NCBI GenBank assembly: GCA_013397695.1
Contig: VYZI01000344.1
Span: 273,076-337,075, forward strand
Length of the DNA stretch: 64,000 bases
Reading direction: 5' to 3'
Source of the DNA: Centropus unirufus
Taxonomy: Eukaryota > Chordata > Aves > Cuculiformes > Centropidae
Shown: piece by piece, positions 53,401 through 63,491 of the stretch
Position numbering within the stretch: the stretch's first letter is position 1
Layout of the letters: every line of letters starts with the position of its first letter
Translations under genes and position numbers: made by a program
The notes under the pieces: model-generated
The model's database searches: none
What the model was told of the DNA's origin: nothing
What the model saw: the letters and a program-made list of their open reading frames with translations, nothing else

Positions 53401-56400
53401 TTCCTGTCCCAAAATCTCAACATAAAAAAAAAATAAGATGCATACAGGCTGTCTTCTGACTACACTTATTGTTGAAGAAATGCTTGCATTTATCCACACT
53501 CAAGAAGTTGGAATAATTGCTGTAGACTTATCCAAACAGGTTAATGACCAACTGAGGAATTATTGTTACAAATTTCTGAAGGCAGATAGCTGTTAAACCT
53601 TATGTAATATGTTTTTCTAAAATCTACAATTACATGAGCTACAACTTGGATTGGGTCATTTCCTTCTTTAAATGGCTGTAGGGCATGGAATCAACACTAA
53701 TAAGAACAAGAAACTTGAAGAAAAGACAGATGAGACAAGAATCTGATAATAAACTACACAGAATTAGCGTAGTTTACTATTTTATACTAAACTTACACTG
53801 TTTGTGAAAGCTGAGTGGGAGCCTCTGTGAAGAAAGCTAATAAGCTTTGCCAAGTATATAATTGTACATTCTTTTAGAGAAACCACATACAATCCAGAAG
53901 TTGTGAACTCTTTGTTTTCAAGAACATTGTGATTGCCAAAGACTGAGCTGTCTTTGAATGAAGGACTGTTCTCTTTCACCACTGGGATTCATCCCGTGAG
54001 GTCAGATCTACTTCACATTGATAAAAAAATAAGGGAAGAAGATGAAAAGTTGAACAACTTAAGTGATTTATGGGAAATCATGAAACTATTAACCTGTTGC
54101 ATCTTCTAGTAGGTTAGTAATTGCTCCAAAAGAAAGCTGTAGCTTGTCAACCCCTTACTAAGCTCTATTCCAAATTCCTCAAAACACCTTACGACCTTCC
54201 CTAGACTTAACAGTCAAACACGTTCTACTTTAAAGACACTAACAACAACATACAGTCTTACTTCATAATAACCTTGTCCTAGAACGACACTACCATGAAG
54301 TGGTCCATTCCCTAGATGCCTAGAGGAGGAACGTGCTTTCAAACTGCCACCCTTAAAACTTAAGACAGATTTTCATTCATAGTCTTATTTATAACAACCA
54401 ACCTCACAACTGAGATATCCCTCATATGCACTTTTGCCCTTTAAAAAACCCTCACACTAACTTGCTAATATCTAGAAATATCAGTAATTGGTATGGCTCC
54501 TGTGTATGTAGGAAGCAGCATCAGAGTAGTATGGGATGCATACACACATTTACAGTTGAAAGCTATGGAGGTAGTTCTCTGGCCTCAAATTCCCTCTTTA
54601 ATCGTATCAATTCAGGCGGTACCTTACAGCCATAACATTGCCTTTACACTGCAACAAATCCCAAAGGTGGGAGTGATTTACATCTTCCACTGGAGTGTCA
54701 GAATAATTATAAATGTATATGTTTGTAATAAGTATTAAAATATCTTTGAATCCAGACACACTCTTAAAACTTAACTGCTAGCAAGAGAGACTGGTCCAAC
54801 AGAAAGCTGATAAGATAGGAGTAAGAAAGAAAAAGAATATGTAGAAAGAACTCGTGTGACTTAATTTGCTACTTATAATTTTTTTAGATTTCTGTTCCAA
54901 TATGAAGTCAACGTAGCTTAACTTTGAAGACCCAACTGAATCTCAGCAAACTATTCTTTCTGGTTATCATTTGGACAGACTACATAATAAAATTACCTTT
55001 TCCTTTCCAAACTAGAAGTAACATTCCGTTTCTCTTCAGGTAATCCTTACCATCGTAATAGAAAAATATTTTTGTAGAGCAATCAGAGAGCTAGTCTTTC
55101 AATTGCCTGAATAAACAGATATATTTGGGGGTTTTTACAGATTTAAATTGCTGAAGTGCTTTTATGAGAGAAAACCTCTTCAGATTAGTTCAAGTAATTT
55201 CTTAATGCAGGAAAATATTATTAGAAACAACTCCCCAGAGCCTATCACAACTATGGGTCTATTACAACTAATTAATACACAAACCAGTTCTTAAGGCGAC
55301 TGATCCTGCTTGAGGAAGAAGGAAGAATCTGATGCAGATTTCAGAGCGCATTTCTGGGATCAAAACTTCAGGTTTTATCTTTCTTGCCACATAGCTTTAA
55401 TTCACAACTGCATGGAACAATTATCAATTGTCCAATTTTTCTGCAGTAAACATGCACTTTCTGCGTTAACTCTAGTTTATTCTACTCTCATCAACTAATG
55501 CTTTGTTATAAGTTCATAACAGACAGCATAACTTGGCCACTAATTATAAGCAAGTTTTCCAACTAAACCTGACTATTGGAAAGATGTAGGCTACTGAATA
55601 ATGAATAATTAGCAAATCTACACATTTAAGTTTAAGGCTATTTTATCACAAAATGAATTAGTTTTGTCAATGTAAAACATGGCTTGTTTTTGTGGTTTTT
55701 CTTGTTTGCTTTTTTCCCCCCCAATGTTCTGGCATCCTAAAATAAACCATAATCTCAGCAGTTGCCACAGACTTTTTCATAAATGTGATTTCAAAATAGC
55801 ATTGCAGTTTAGATGGTGAAACAAGATGAAAAAGCCAGCTCTCTTGTGGGATTAGAGCTATTAAATCTCCACAGGCTTTGATATGGAAGTAAGAATAATG
55901 TGAAGCACATGGAAATCTATTTCTAAATTACCATCTATCACTCATTAATTATTCAGGCATAAATATTCACTACAGATGACATTGGTTCAGCTGGAATAGG
56001 GTGACCTATGGCCCACTTCACTGCTCACGATTTGAAAACTGATGAATAATGGACGTATAGAAAGCTCTCAAGCGGCCTTTCTACATCTACATCTCCAGAG
56101 AAACACTGGCAGCTGTTCAGCAGAAGGGGCGCTCTCAAGTTACTCAAATTGTGCGAGTATAACAAATCTGCACATCTCTTGCAAAATATATAGCAATTTG
56201 GCATTATATGATTCAAAGTTACTTCAAGTCTTCATATTTGCACTTTGATCCAAGAAGTTGTATTCAGAAAAGGACTATTTTAGGTTGCATTTAAAAAAAT
56301 AATTATAAATGTCTGCAGAGTACCTAAGATATTTTCTGTACCTACATTGAGTGCATTAAGAATTGAGCATAGCATGGCTTTTGAAAACAATTAGCCTTAT

Positions 56401-59400
56401 TGCTACTCATATTGAGAATTAAATAATTAATGAGTTTCCAGCAGACCTGCTTACAGAGTTCTACTTTATAGAGATGAACAGCACTTTTTAGACTATTTAT
56501 CATCATGAAAGGCAATTTTGAAAGGAGGCATGGCAATCAGCTATGGCTGGGTATAGCGCATTTCCTGTCACACGCACCCTGTTGCTCATCAAGTGACATG
56601 GATCCAAGCTGTTTGTTAACCACAGAAGAAGGAGAATCTGAAACAAAAATGAGATTTCAACTTAAAACATAAGCAGCAGAGAACTGCACAGCAATGTCAT
56701 GATCATATGTTAGTTTAAAATAAAAAGCAGCAACATAAGGAAGCCTTGGGCTTGTTTCATGAGCAGCCAGCCATACTCACTTTCCAGGCATGACAGAAGC
56801 GAAGCCACTTGGTTTAAATAATCATTATGTATTTATTTAGGTAGTCAATGAACAGCCTGAAGCTTGCTGACATGTCATTATTAGAAAGGTCTGTCCATTA
56901 CACCATGGATTTTATTATGGTCTTTAAATGTCTAACACGTCAGGAGAAACACTGAACAGTTACAACTCCTAAAGCCCTTGCTCCTGCTACCAAATGGCAC
57001 TAGTATTTCAAACCACGTGCTATATGCAAATTTCAGAATATTGATACTTCAACGTAAAATATCTAATGGCACACCAGTATCTTCAATATTTGTAACTATG
57101 AGCATCAAATGAGACTGTTTACAGATATAAAAGCATATAAACTCATTTTATAACACTAAAGCACCGAAATATATTCCATTCGTAACAGCCCAACAGTTCT
57201 GCATTCCTAGACGCTACACCCTCTGTGGCATCTGATGACATGTTTTCATGAGTTTATCACAGTACTACACCAGTCAGTATTATAAAAATCCTCATGCAAG
57301 CACTAAAAAAAAAAAGATACCAAAGCTCCCAGCAGTTAAGTGCATTTTTTTTTCCACTGGACATTCCTAGTTGATAACTATCACCAGCACCTCATTCATT
57401 AAGCAGGCAAACAACAGATGCCAAGTTCAGTATCTTCTGTGAGTCTGTCTTGTCACCTCTGAAGATCAGATATTTCTTCGTATTATCTTAAGATGAGTTG
57501 ATGTACATAAATTAGTGCAGTATTTCAAAGGTGTTGGCTAGGCTACCATATCTTGGTTCTGTTTCTTAATCCTCTGTTATAAATGCAAAGCTAAAATGAT
57601 TTTATATCCTGCTGTGTCACAGCCTGACAACATCACTGCATGCCAAAGGAATTTTAACATAAATTTGAAACCTATACAATGAAAGCTATGAAATAATACA
57701 CACTTTCCTACAGGAAGGACACTTCCAGGTTTGAGCCAGAACCACCATGTTGTGGTACATCCATAAAACCTGCTAAATTGACATAGCTGATTTAAACATA
57801 TGCTGGTATTCTCAAATGATTCTTCATTCCCAGCTGTTGAGAGTCTGAGGCAAGCTCAGGGAATTTTGAAGGCTGGCTTGTTTCATAACTGGGCTTATAC
57901 AGTTTATTTCCATAACTGGAAAATAAAGAGTTAGCCCTGTTTTGTCTTCACCTTCGTTCAGCCACAAAACACACCTTAGCCATACCACAGAATTTGTCAT
58001 CTAGACTTGGATTTAACATAGCTCTTGCGTATAAGACTTGTAACAAGATTATATTTCTCTTTCCAGAACTGAAATGTACTTCACAGATAATTTCTAATTT
58101 AGAAGTATTACAGCAAAGCTTTTCGTCAATGGAGTAGTAATTCACTTTTTAGAATGCAAACCAGAGGAAAAAGCCTAATGTAAAGATGCACCATGTCATA
58201 CGATGATCGACTTGGATTCTAGCTGACTCAGCCCAGGAATCTTTACGCCTTTCTCAAGGGCAGGCTGGCTTTGATCACTGCCTCACAGTTATGAAGCCCA
58301 TGATTTGGTTTAACTGGTACACAAGTGCTAAAAGAGAGAGGAGGTCTTGGACAGCAAGCTGAGCAGTATGATGACGGAACTCAGCAGCAGTCCTCAGTCA
58401 CACTCTGTCCTTGCACTCCAATTCTTTCTATGCACTCCTATGTCCTATTTTAAAAGGTGTATCATGCTGTGAAACATTTCACTTAGCTGCTAATCTCCAC
58501 AGCTCTTTAACTCATACCAAAGATGAGCAGAAGAACATGACTGAACCAAGGTATTTTGACATTTACTGCACTTATGAGCACTTCTAAATTTTACTGACCT
58601 CTGATTATACAACAGTAAGTAAAAAGTCGGTCTGTTTGACGGTGTTCACTCGTTCATGGCAAGTGAAAGTGAAAGATGTTCTACGAAGTAGTCCAAGCTA
58701 ATTACAGGCTTAACGCCCCTGCATCGCACTATTATTTTGATGTCCTCCTAACTACAGCTTTGTGAAGGCATTTCACTTGTAACAGGAGAAATATTTTTAA
58801 AATATTTAAACAACATATAGGAAGCATCTGAAATATTCTGATTACCATGATTAAGAAAAAGAGCTCAATTTGTAGCAATTTTAAATTAACTTTTTTTTTC
58901 TATCTTCTTTTTCCTGTCCCTAAAGCCACAGATCACCAGTACCCCTTGAAGTGGCACTGCAGTCTGGAACCCCACAGCTCAGGCAGGGAAATAAACACAA
59001 CTATGAAACCATCCTAGAGAAGTTCAGGTAAAAGCCTCTTTTTTAAATATATGGCTTTGCAAAAAAAAAAAAAATCTGAAAAAATACTTTATCATTTCTG
59101 ATAAAGCTTTTGAAGACAGTATTAACCAAAACTGTGCCATATAGTTAAAAACAAACAAGAACTCAAGCTCTTACCTGAGCCTTCAACAGGCTGGGTCTAC
59201 ATCCCAGTGCAGTTCACCACTGGTTGCAATGTCACCAGTACATTCTAAACTGGAACACCACTTAAAGAGGGAACTGGAGGACTGTAAATTTGGGGAACCT
59301 CCAACAGAAAATAGAAGATAATTTTAAAGTCAGTTATATGCTGAAGGTTCTTCCAATAGCTTGGGCAATTGGCACTTGACTCCAGCAGAATATTAGCACA

Positions 59401-62400
59401 CCACCTCTTTTGTTTGGGATGAAAAAAACAAACCAAAACAACCTTTCCTCCTTCTATCACTGTAATACCAGCTCCAGGGTGAGAGTCAGGTCTGAAGCAG
59501 AGAGACCTGTTTTTAAAGTCCTAAACATAGTAAATATGGCAGATGGTAATCAAAGAAATAAAACATTGTTTTAATAACTAGGAATAATTTCTTTGCACAG
59601 TGAACAAGCTCTCAGTTACCTATTCTGGACTTCAAATAGACACGTTTCTACATCTGGGCGTTCACAAAGAATGTCAAGAATCTAGTAAGAGAACTGCAGT
59701 CATCCCCTTGCTCACTGCAGAAAGCTTGAGCACAGAAATGAAGGTCCAATTTGTTCCGCTTTAAAGCCACTGACCACAGACTTTTGAAACAATCAAATGG
59801 TTTTTTAAAACAAGGAATCAGGTCAATGTGCAGCACAAGTTGTGCAAGATGTCAGCATCTTTATTCCACAGTAAATGTAGTCCAAATCAAATACATTTTT
59901 CTTCTAAAAATAACTGCTCTCATTACTTCATAGTTTTGTGAGCAAGATCACGTACACTGACCACTACCAGAACCCCTGGTGAAAACTCATCTATATCACT
60001 AATTCTTTTTCTTTTTTATTCACTTCAAGGTCAGATGGTTTATGTTTCTGCAACTGCTCAGGTTGCACGAGATTCTCGGAGAGGAGTGGCAAAGGTAACG
60101 GCAATGCACACACGGCACATCAGCACTAAGGCAGAGTAGCAATAACAATAGGTTAAAAGGAAAGGTTACTTTCTTTGTGGTTTGCACATAGCATATGCAT
60201 GCTGTTGTTTAAATAGTGCACTGATCTCAATGTTACGAAACACCATAGAAATGTAAATGAAAAAACGGGCTTTCTTTGAGAAAGCATTTAATAACAATAA
60301 TAAAAACACCCACTTACCAGCGTTCCCTAATTAAATGAAGCAGCTATCAAAAAAATGGAATCTGTTCAATATCTAAACAAAGACTTGAAGATAAGAGACC
60401 TGATACAGCAAATACTGCTTCTAAAACTCTGTCAAATGCACACAATACTTATACTCTGCTGTTTGAGGAGGAAGACTCTTCTCCCTCAATGTCAAGTCAA
60501 TCCACTGTGAATTATTACTCAGTTACCTCACCTGCACATTCAACAACAACATGAACTTTGGACTGTATTTTTCTAACCAATGAAATTCAGCTGTTACAGA
60601 TACAGCTTACAAACCCTCATGTGACTATTAGAAGTCCTTAGACTAGGAGGCAGAAGAACCACCATACAGCCTAATTTTCTACTAAACCTGCAAAGCTTTC
60701 AGCTCCTGGCATTTTCTACTGGTCGTTTCTAACATGACCGGAGTATTTTTAATCCATCCTGTGACTACAGCCACAACTGAGATTCTGAGATTGCAAAGAT
60801 AATGACTAAGAATGAAATACAGGTCAGAAGGATGGCCTTAGTCTCACACTAAATTCCCCGAAAATTGCAAGTGCAAATGATACAAGTTTTGCCAGAGTAG
60901 GTATGGCAGACTTGCAGCCCTGGACCAGAGCCTATGACACCATTTCACATTGAGGTGACACATTTTGGCGTGCCATTTTTTCTCTGAAAATTTACAACTA
61001 ATACATGTCTTAAAACCTGAACCTCTGCCTCATGACAGAGCACCAAAGGCAACCTTGCAGGAAAAAAAAAATAGATAGAGATTGTATCTGTACAGTTAGA
61101 ACAGAGCCTAAATGAAGAACCTTTTTTTTCCTGCCACTTTTCTCAAGTGCCAGCTTACCATAGGGTTGGAAAACAATTGTCTCTATGGAGAAGTAAGGGA
61201 CCAAAAATCTTCAGCTCTCATTTTCCAAGGGATTAGATTACAGATACATGTAAAGTGAGTCTTGGGAGGTCAGATACAGGAAAAAAATACAAAGTAACTT
61301 GCATAAAAAGAAATCAGCAAATGCAGAGAATATTTCTATGTCCAAAGGGCAGAAATCTTAAGAAGCAAATAGACAATGCAAAGGTGATGTGGATTCCACA
61401 AAATAAATGAGTTTCATGTGTTCCCTCCCATAAAAGGGGAAGGAGGAATACAGGGAAAGAAGCTGATGATGCACAGCAGGAATTTCATATATTCACACAT
61501 ACAAGTAGAAGGGGAAAGGTAGTGTAATCTTTTATCAGATTTCCTGAGGAATAACTGACTGAACATGTTAAATACTGAAATTTAAATTCTCCATTTTAAA
61601 TCTTCCCCCATCTGTAATGCTGAAGGTAAAAATTCTACCAATCAGATGAAAAGAGCAAAAAGATACATCCTAATGAGTTGGAGGTCAGATAGCAAAACTA
61701 TTTCCCTCTCCTCACCCTAATGTTTCCATAGTGCTAAATGAATCACTTTCAAAGCAATTAATTATTAAATTTGAAAATTTGTTATTATCAATTGAATAGT
61801 GTTGAATATTTGAATACTAATTTCCTCCAGGACTATGTACATGTTCTGTCGTTCCCTGGTGATCTAGAATGAAATGATCAGACCTACCCCTCAGTTTCTT
61901 TAAAACTGAAAAGCCTGTGGGAACTCAAAGCTCCAAGAGGCAGTGACTGGGTCCAATTTAACTACAACACACCCCATGACTCCCAGTCAAGGTCATTACT
62001 CAGCCTAAAGCTTCACATTTCTGGCAGTATGGGTCCTACAGTACGCTGACCCACAAGCAACTGGGAATAAAGAATTAGCTTTTTGGTAGGCTATTTTTTC
62101 CTGGCAGCCACCAGGAACTGCAGCCACCTACAAGAACACTGCTACCACTGCTTTTCTTGTTCCCCTCCTACAGGTAACAGGGTACCTATAGCTGCCATCC
62201 CTAGGATAAGCAGAGAGCCCTCAAGGATTTACTGGCTTCCAAATGTTCCAAAACCTCACTGTACGTTTTTTTTACTGTTGGAAGTTATTTGAAATTCAGT
62301 AATTCCATATGGCACCTAGAGCACCGGCCACTCTCACAGCAAACTGCTCTTCAGCGAAATGAATAGATTGCCATAGGGAGCTGAACTGAGAATGCATGAA

Positions 62401-63491
62401 CCATCTTAAGTCATTTAGCCACACCTGAACCGCCACAGAGTTTATCCATAGAAGAAACATTACTAGAAATTAGTTCTCAACACAATAAATGCTCATTTTT
62501 CACACAGCATGCAGCTCACTTATTTTTATATGGTGCCATGACCAAGTGTCCTTCAGTTCATGCTTTACCTCTTAATTCATATGGATGCCTCTAACTTTCT
62601 CACATATATCTCTTTATTATAAATATCTCCAAGGATTTCTTGTAATAATTTTAATCTCAATAAGATATGAGGAAGAGGATGGTGAAATGAGAAGTTACTC
62701 TTTAATAAAAAAGAGAACATACACGGGGACTTTGGCCTGTTAGAAGTATTTTCACTATACTTACAGTAACACCATGGCATTTGAATGCCAAAATTCTGTC
62801 TTACTGAACAGTCACCCTGATTTAAAACATACGCTAAACAAAAGCCAAGTCTTTAACATGCTACTATCAGAGACAATGAATGCCAAAATACTACTCCATA
62901 GAATCACAGAAGTTTGGGTTGGAAGGTGCCTTAAAAAATCACCCGGTTCCAACCCCCAGCCATGGGCAGGGCCAGCTTACACCAAATCAGGTAGCTCAAA
63001 GCCCTAGTCAGCCTGGCCTTGAACCGGACACAGCAATTTTTAGTTCGGCTCCTCCAACAAACATTGCAGATACCCGATACCATGCACCCAGGAAAGCTTC
63101 TCCATTTGATTATCATTTAGCAATATAATCCAAACATGTTAGATAACGAAGAACTGTAAATATGACTCTTTCCTTAACCATGTGATGATAAACACCACCA
63201 CATGCAAGGCAAGACAAGCAGCAAACGCATTAACTGCCTTGATTTTGAGAAGCATCTCAGCAAAGAGCAGCAGCACAAACCACAGCTACATTAGCTGCTT
63301 AGGAAACCTTGCCAAGTGACAACCTGATGTCTGAGGGTTCTGTGAGGAGCCCTTAGAAGAAGGCTGATCAGAGGAGGATGACTGTGCCGCTGAACCCTCA
63401 GCTAACTCTCGCTGTCTCTGTTGTTCTGCCTTCTTAAGCTTCAGTCGCTGCAGACCCCTACGGATTATAGCTAACTCGGGTCCCATTAACT
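26422..63491 (-). CDS. DCAF6: DCAF6 (DDB1- and CUL4-associated factor 6), 3' eleven coding exons, partial gene
   Basis: From knowledge of the family: DCAF6 (IQWD1, NRIP) is a WD40 substrate receptor that docks on DDB1 in CUL4 ubiquitin ligases, coactivates androgen and glucocorticoid receptors, and binds calmodulin through an IQ motif. Seen here: exons 63324-63491, 56578-56637, 51147-51252, 48405-48520, 47515-47598, 47020-47341, 35831-35969, 31298-31454, 29655-29743, 28085-28190 and 26422-26486 all have AG acceptors and GT donors. Their phases match, and they join into 469 complete codons plus TAA with no internal stop. Numbering residues from the first complete codon: variable Ser/Glu/Asp-rich linker about 25-270, DDSDDD block before the IQ motif, IQ motif 292-302, WD repeat segments ending at W355-D356 and I396-W397, acidic tail ending ENENEDEE. 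The start codon and the N-terminal WD repeats lie beyond the right edge. The gene identity is firm; exact linker boundaries rest on splice consensus and phase. Confidence 0.97.
26487..28084 (-). other. DCAF6: DCAF6 intron (last)
   Basis: A GTAAGC-CTTACAG intron of 1.6 kb. It carries a 109-codon open frame on the minus strand (27356-27685) that matches no family I know, in a C/T-rich (plus strand) region. Confidence 0.9.
28085..28190 (-). CDS. DCAF6: DCAF6 penultimate coding exon
   Basis: This 106-nt exon has a CTCCAG acceptor and a GTAAGC donor. It encodes [20 protein letters not shown] and then a hydrophobic helical stretch (SFMLRMLASLNHIRA). This segment follows the propeller and is nearly unchanged across vertebrate DCAF6 as I recall. 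Confidence 0.98.
28191..29654 (-). other. DCAF6: DCAF6 intron
   Basis: A GTAAGA-CTCCAG intron of 1.46 kb. No gene or repeat family was recognised inside. Confidence 0.9.
29655..29743 (-). CDS. DCAF6: DCAF6 last WD-blade exon (DIKIWSP)
   Basis: This 89-nt exon has a TTCTAG acceptor and a GTAAGA donor. It encodes LASSGIDYDIKIWSPLEES and the following FNRKLADE, the last WD strand (ending in KIW) and the exit from the propeller. Phases fit both neighbours, with an Ile codon split A|TT at the upstream junction. Confidence 0.98.
29744..31297 (-). other. DCAF6: DCAF6 intron
   Basis: A GTAAGA-TTCTAG intron of 1.55 kb. It holds an AAAC-rich run near 29980-30005 and nothing else recognised. Confidence 0.9.
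31298..31454 (-). CDS. DCAF6: DCAF6 WD-repeat exon (HIFIWD)
   Basis: This 157-nt exon lies between CTGCAG and GTAAGA. It encodes one complete WD blade with the typical SGSDCGHIFIWDRHT strand and a following ADNHVVNCLQPHPFDP segment. The Asp/His/Ser/Trp tetrad elements of a WD40 blade are visible. The sequence is almost the same as mammalian DCAF6 as I remember it, consistent with strong constraint on the C-terminal propeller blades. Confidence 0.98.
31674..31701. repeat. A16 followed by GA repeat
   Basis: Sixteen A bases run directly into about six GA units. It lies about 220 bases from the WD exon acceptor at 31454. Confidence 0.9.
32514..32890. other. CpG-enriched patch in DCAF6 intron, possible regulatory island
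   Basis: About ten CpG dinucleotides in under 400 bases stand out against CpG-poor flanks. An ETS-type site CCGGAAG is at 32634-32640. Overlapping open frames occur on both strands with no recognisable domain. It could be an intronic promoter or enhancer, or an old insertion. Confidence refers to the composition, not to a function. Confidence 0.5.
33607..33747. other. Assembly gap (141 N)
   Basis: A run of 141 unknown bases in the DCAF6 intron between the IQ exon and the first WD exon in this window. The joined reading frame is complete across it, so no obligatory exon is lost. An alternative exon or a repeat could hide in it. Confidence 1.
34049..34074. repeat. GT/TA dinucleotide repeat
   Basis: GTGTGTG runs into TATATATA and then CATATGTA. 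It is intronic in DCAF6. Confidence 0.85.
35408..35523. repeat. Compound inverted repeat, 40-bp arms, 36-nt loop
   Basis: Arms 35408-35447 and 35484-35523 are reverse complements at 37 of 40 positions. The core of each arm is the word ATTTAATCCTCACTTTTCC or its complement. In addition 35401-35414 is complementary to 35476-35489, which overlaps the start of the right arm, so two competing hairpins are possible. It is intronic, between the IQ exon and the next WD exon. Confidence 0.93.
35831..35969 (-). CDS. DCAF6: DCAF6 IQ-motif exon
   Basis: This 139-nt exon encodes the IQ motif that gave the gene its older name IQWD1. The core is IQELFRRRKER, which fits IQxxxRxxxxR with both arginines present, so calmodulin binding should be kept. 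It continues with the basic/acidic helix KEMEELETLNIRRP and then the start of a WD repeat (KMVYKGHRNSRTM). The acceptor is TATAG and the donor GTAAAA. It is flanked by an 11-kb intron upstream and a 4.4-kb intron downstream. Confidence 0.98.
39159..39200. repeat. A/C-rich low-complexity tract
   Basis: The plus strand is made almost only of A and C (AAAAACAACAAAAAACC and on). It is intronic in DCAF6. Confidence 0.8.
42593..43124 (+). mobile_element. Solo LTR of an avian endogenous retrovirus
   Basis: A 532-bp element begins TGTCCTGGTTTCAACTGGGA and ends AAACTATGACA, so it has TG...CA termini. Inside are a TATAAAA box at 42846-42852 and a degraded ATTAAG in place of the usual ATTAAA near 42988. 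The 3' part is C/T-rich with CCCATCCCACCGGTGGGG. Flanks GTCTC (42588-42592) and GTATC (43125-43129) look like a 5-bp target-site duplication with one change. No internal retroviral sequence adjoins it on either side, so it is a solo LTR left by recombination between two LTRs. I associate this LTR type with the neoavian TguLTR5-like group from memory; a Repbase search would settle the family. It is antisense to DCAF6 inside its 11-kb intron. Confidence 0.9.
42846..42852 (+). promoter_or_regulatory. TATA box of the solo LTR
   Basis: TATAAAA in the context CTCAGTATAAAACTGGGGGC, in the U3 part of the LTR and well placed for an LTR promoter. It could start transcription antisense to DCAF6, but there is no evidence here that it is active. 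Confidence 0.55.
46183..46200. repeat. AAAT microsatellite
   Basis: About four and a half AATA units in the 11-kb DCAF6 intron, roughly 840 bases 3' of the exon ending at 47020. Confidence 0.9.
47020..47341 (-). CDS. DCAF6: DCAF6 largest linker exon, ends in the DDSDDDPVLIPGARY block
   Basis: This 322-nt exon has a GTTAG acceptor and a GTTAGA donor. Its first 80 or so codons are Asn/Glu/Ser/Ala-rich and probably disordered. The last 20 contain QETDDSDDDPVLIPGARY, a strongly conserved DCAF6 block just before the IQ motif. The Ser inside the Asp run fits a casein kinase 2 site by its acidic context (inference). The junction splits an Arg codon (AG|G) that leads straight into the IQ exon. Confidence 0.96.
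47515..47598 (-). CDS. DCAF6: DCAF6 coding exon, 84 nt, phase-symmetric acidic linker
   Basis: This 84-nt exon has a TTCAG acceptor and GTATGT donor. It codes for an acidic Glu/Asp/Thr-rich segment (APDESQKEDASAEEV and on). It is only 173 bases from the next exon, by far the shortest intron of the gene in this window. It is phase-symmetric, so skipping it would be in frame. The sequence is poorly conserved among vertebrates as I recall it, so the call rests on phase fit and splice sites. Confidence 0.88.
47599..48404 (-). other. DCAF6: DCAF6 intron
   Basis: An intron of 0.8 kb, GTAAGA to TTCAG, with nothing recognised inside. Confidence 0.9.
48405..48520 (-). CDS. DCAF6: DCAF6 coding exon (Ser/Glu-rich linker)
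   Basis: This 116-nt exon has a GCCAG acceptor and GTAAGA donor. It encodes a linker starting with Ser/Arg (SSRNSSSRGSGSHCKTEGQE) and turning acidic. The GSHCK(T/S)EGQE motif matches DCAF6 from other vertebrates as I remember it. The rest of the exon is low-complexity Glu/Ala/Ser and probably disordered. Confidence 0.92.
48521..51146 (-). other. DCAF6: DCAF6 intron
   Basis: A 2.6-kb intron, GTAAGA to GCCAG. It has T-rich runs near 48765-48785 and a small hairpin at about 49336-49367 (TTTTTATGTAAA against TTTACATTAAAAA). No gene was recognised. Confidence 0.9.
51147..51252 (-). CDS. DCAF6: DCAF6 coding exon (GTGEPVLSLHYS block)
   Basis: This exon has a TTTACAG acceptor and a consensus GTAAGA donor. 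It encodes a conserved DCAF6 segment containing GTGEPVLSLHYSTEGTT and IKLLFTDEW. The Trp codon is split across the next junction (TG|G). This conserved island between disordered stretches probably packs against the WD domain or forms a partner site; that is inference. Confidence 0.95.
51253..56577 (-). other. DCAF6: DCAF6 intron
   Basis: A 5.3-kb intron, GTGCGT to TTTACAG. It is AT-rich with no recognised repeat family or exon. An unrecognised alternative exon cannot be excluded. Confidence 0.85.
56578..56637 (-). CDS. DCAF6: DCAF6 coding exon, 60 nt, phase-symmetric
   Basis: This 60-nt exon lies between TTTCAG and a GTGCGT donor. With one base borrowed from the exon before, it encodes DSPSSVVNKQLGSMSLDEQQ, which matches the vertebrate DCAF6 linker as I remember it. 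The start and end phases are equal, so skipping it removes exactly 20 residues without a frameshift. Short length and a non-consensus donor make it a candidate cassette exon. Confidence 0.93.
56638..63323 (-). other. DCAF6: DCAF6 intron with CR1 fragment
   Basis: A 6.7-kb intron, GTTGTC to TTTCAG. It carries the CR1 tail at 62898-63033 and homopolymer runs (such as A14 near 59060). No other gene was recognised. Confidence 0.85.
62898..63033 (-). mobile_element. CR1 LINE 3'-end fragment
   Basis: A short CR1 tail in antisense orientation within a DCAF6 intron. The typical words ATAGAATCACAGAAGTTTGG, GGTTGGAAGG, GGTTCCAACCCC and GCCTGGCCTTGAA are all present. Only the 3' untranslated end of the element is left, about 135 bases. 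It sits 290 bases 3' of the 168-nt DCAF6 exon, on the intron side. Confidence 0.92.
63324..63491 (-). CDS. DCAF6: DCAF6 coding exon (basic helix then Ser-rich linker)
   Basis: This exon of 168 nt supplies the last two bases of a split codon, 55 codons and one base. It follows a good polypyrimidine tract and TTAG acceptor. It encodes an Arg/Lys/Gln-rich stretch (RRGLQRLKLKKAEQQRQR), probably helical, followed by a Ser/Gln-rich disordered segment. The donor, G|GTTGTC, departs from the GTRAGT consensus. The exon length is a multiple of three with the same phase at both ends, so skipping it would keep the frame. It is the most 5' DCAF6 exon in the window. Confidence 0.9.
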
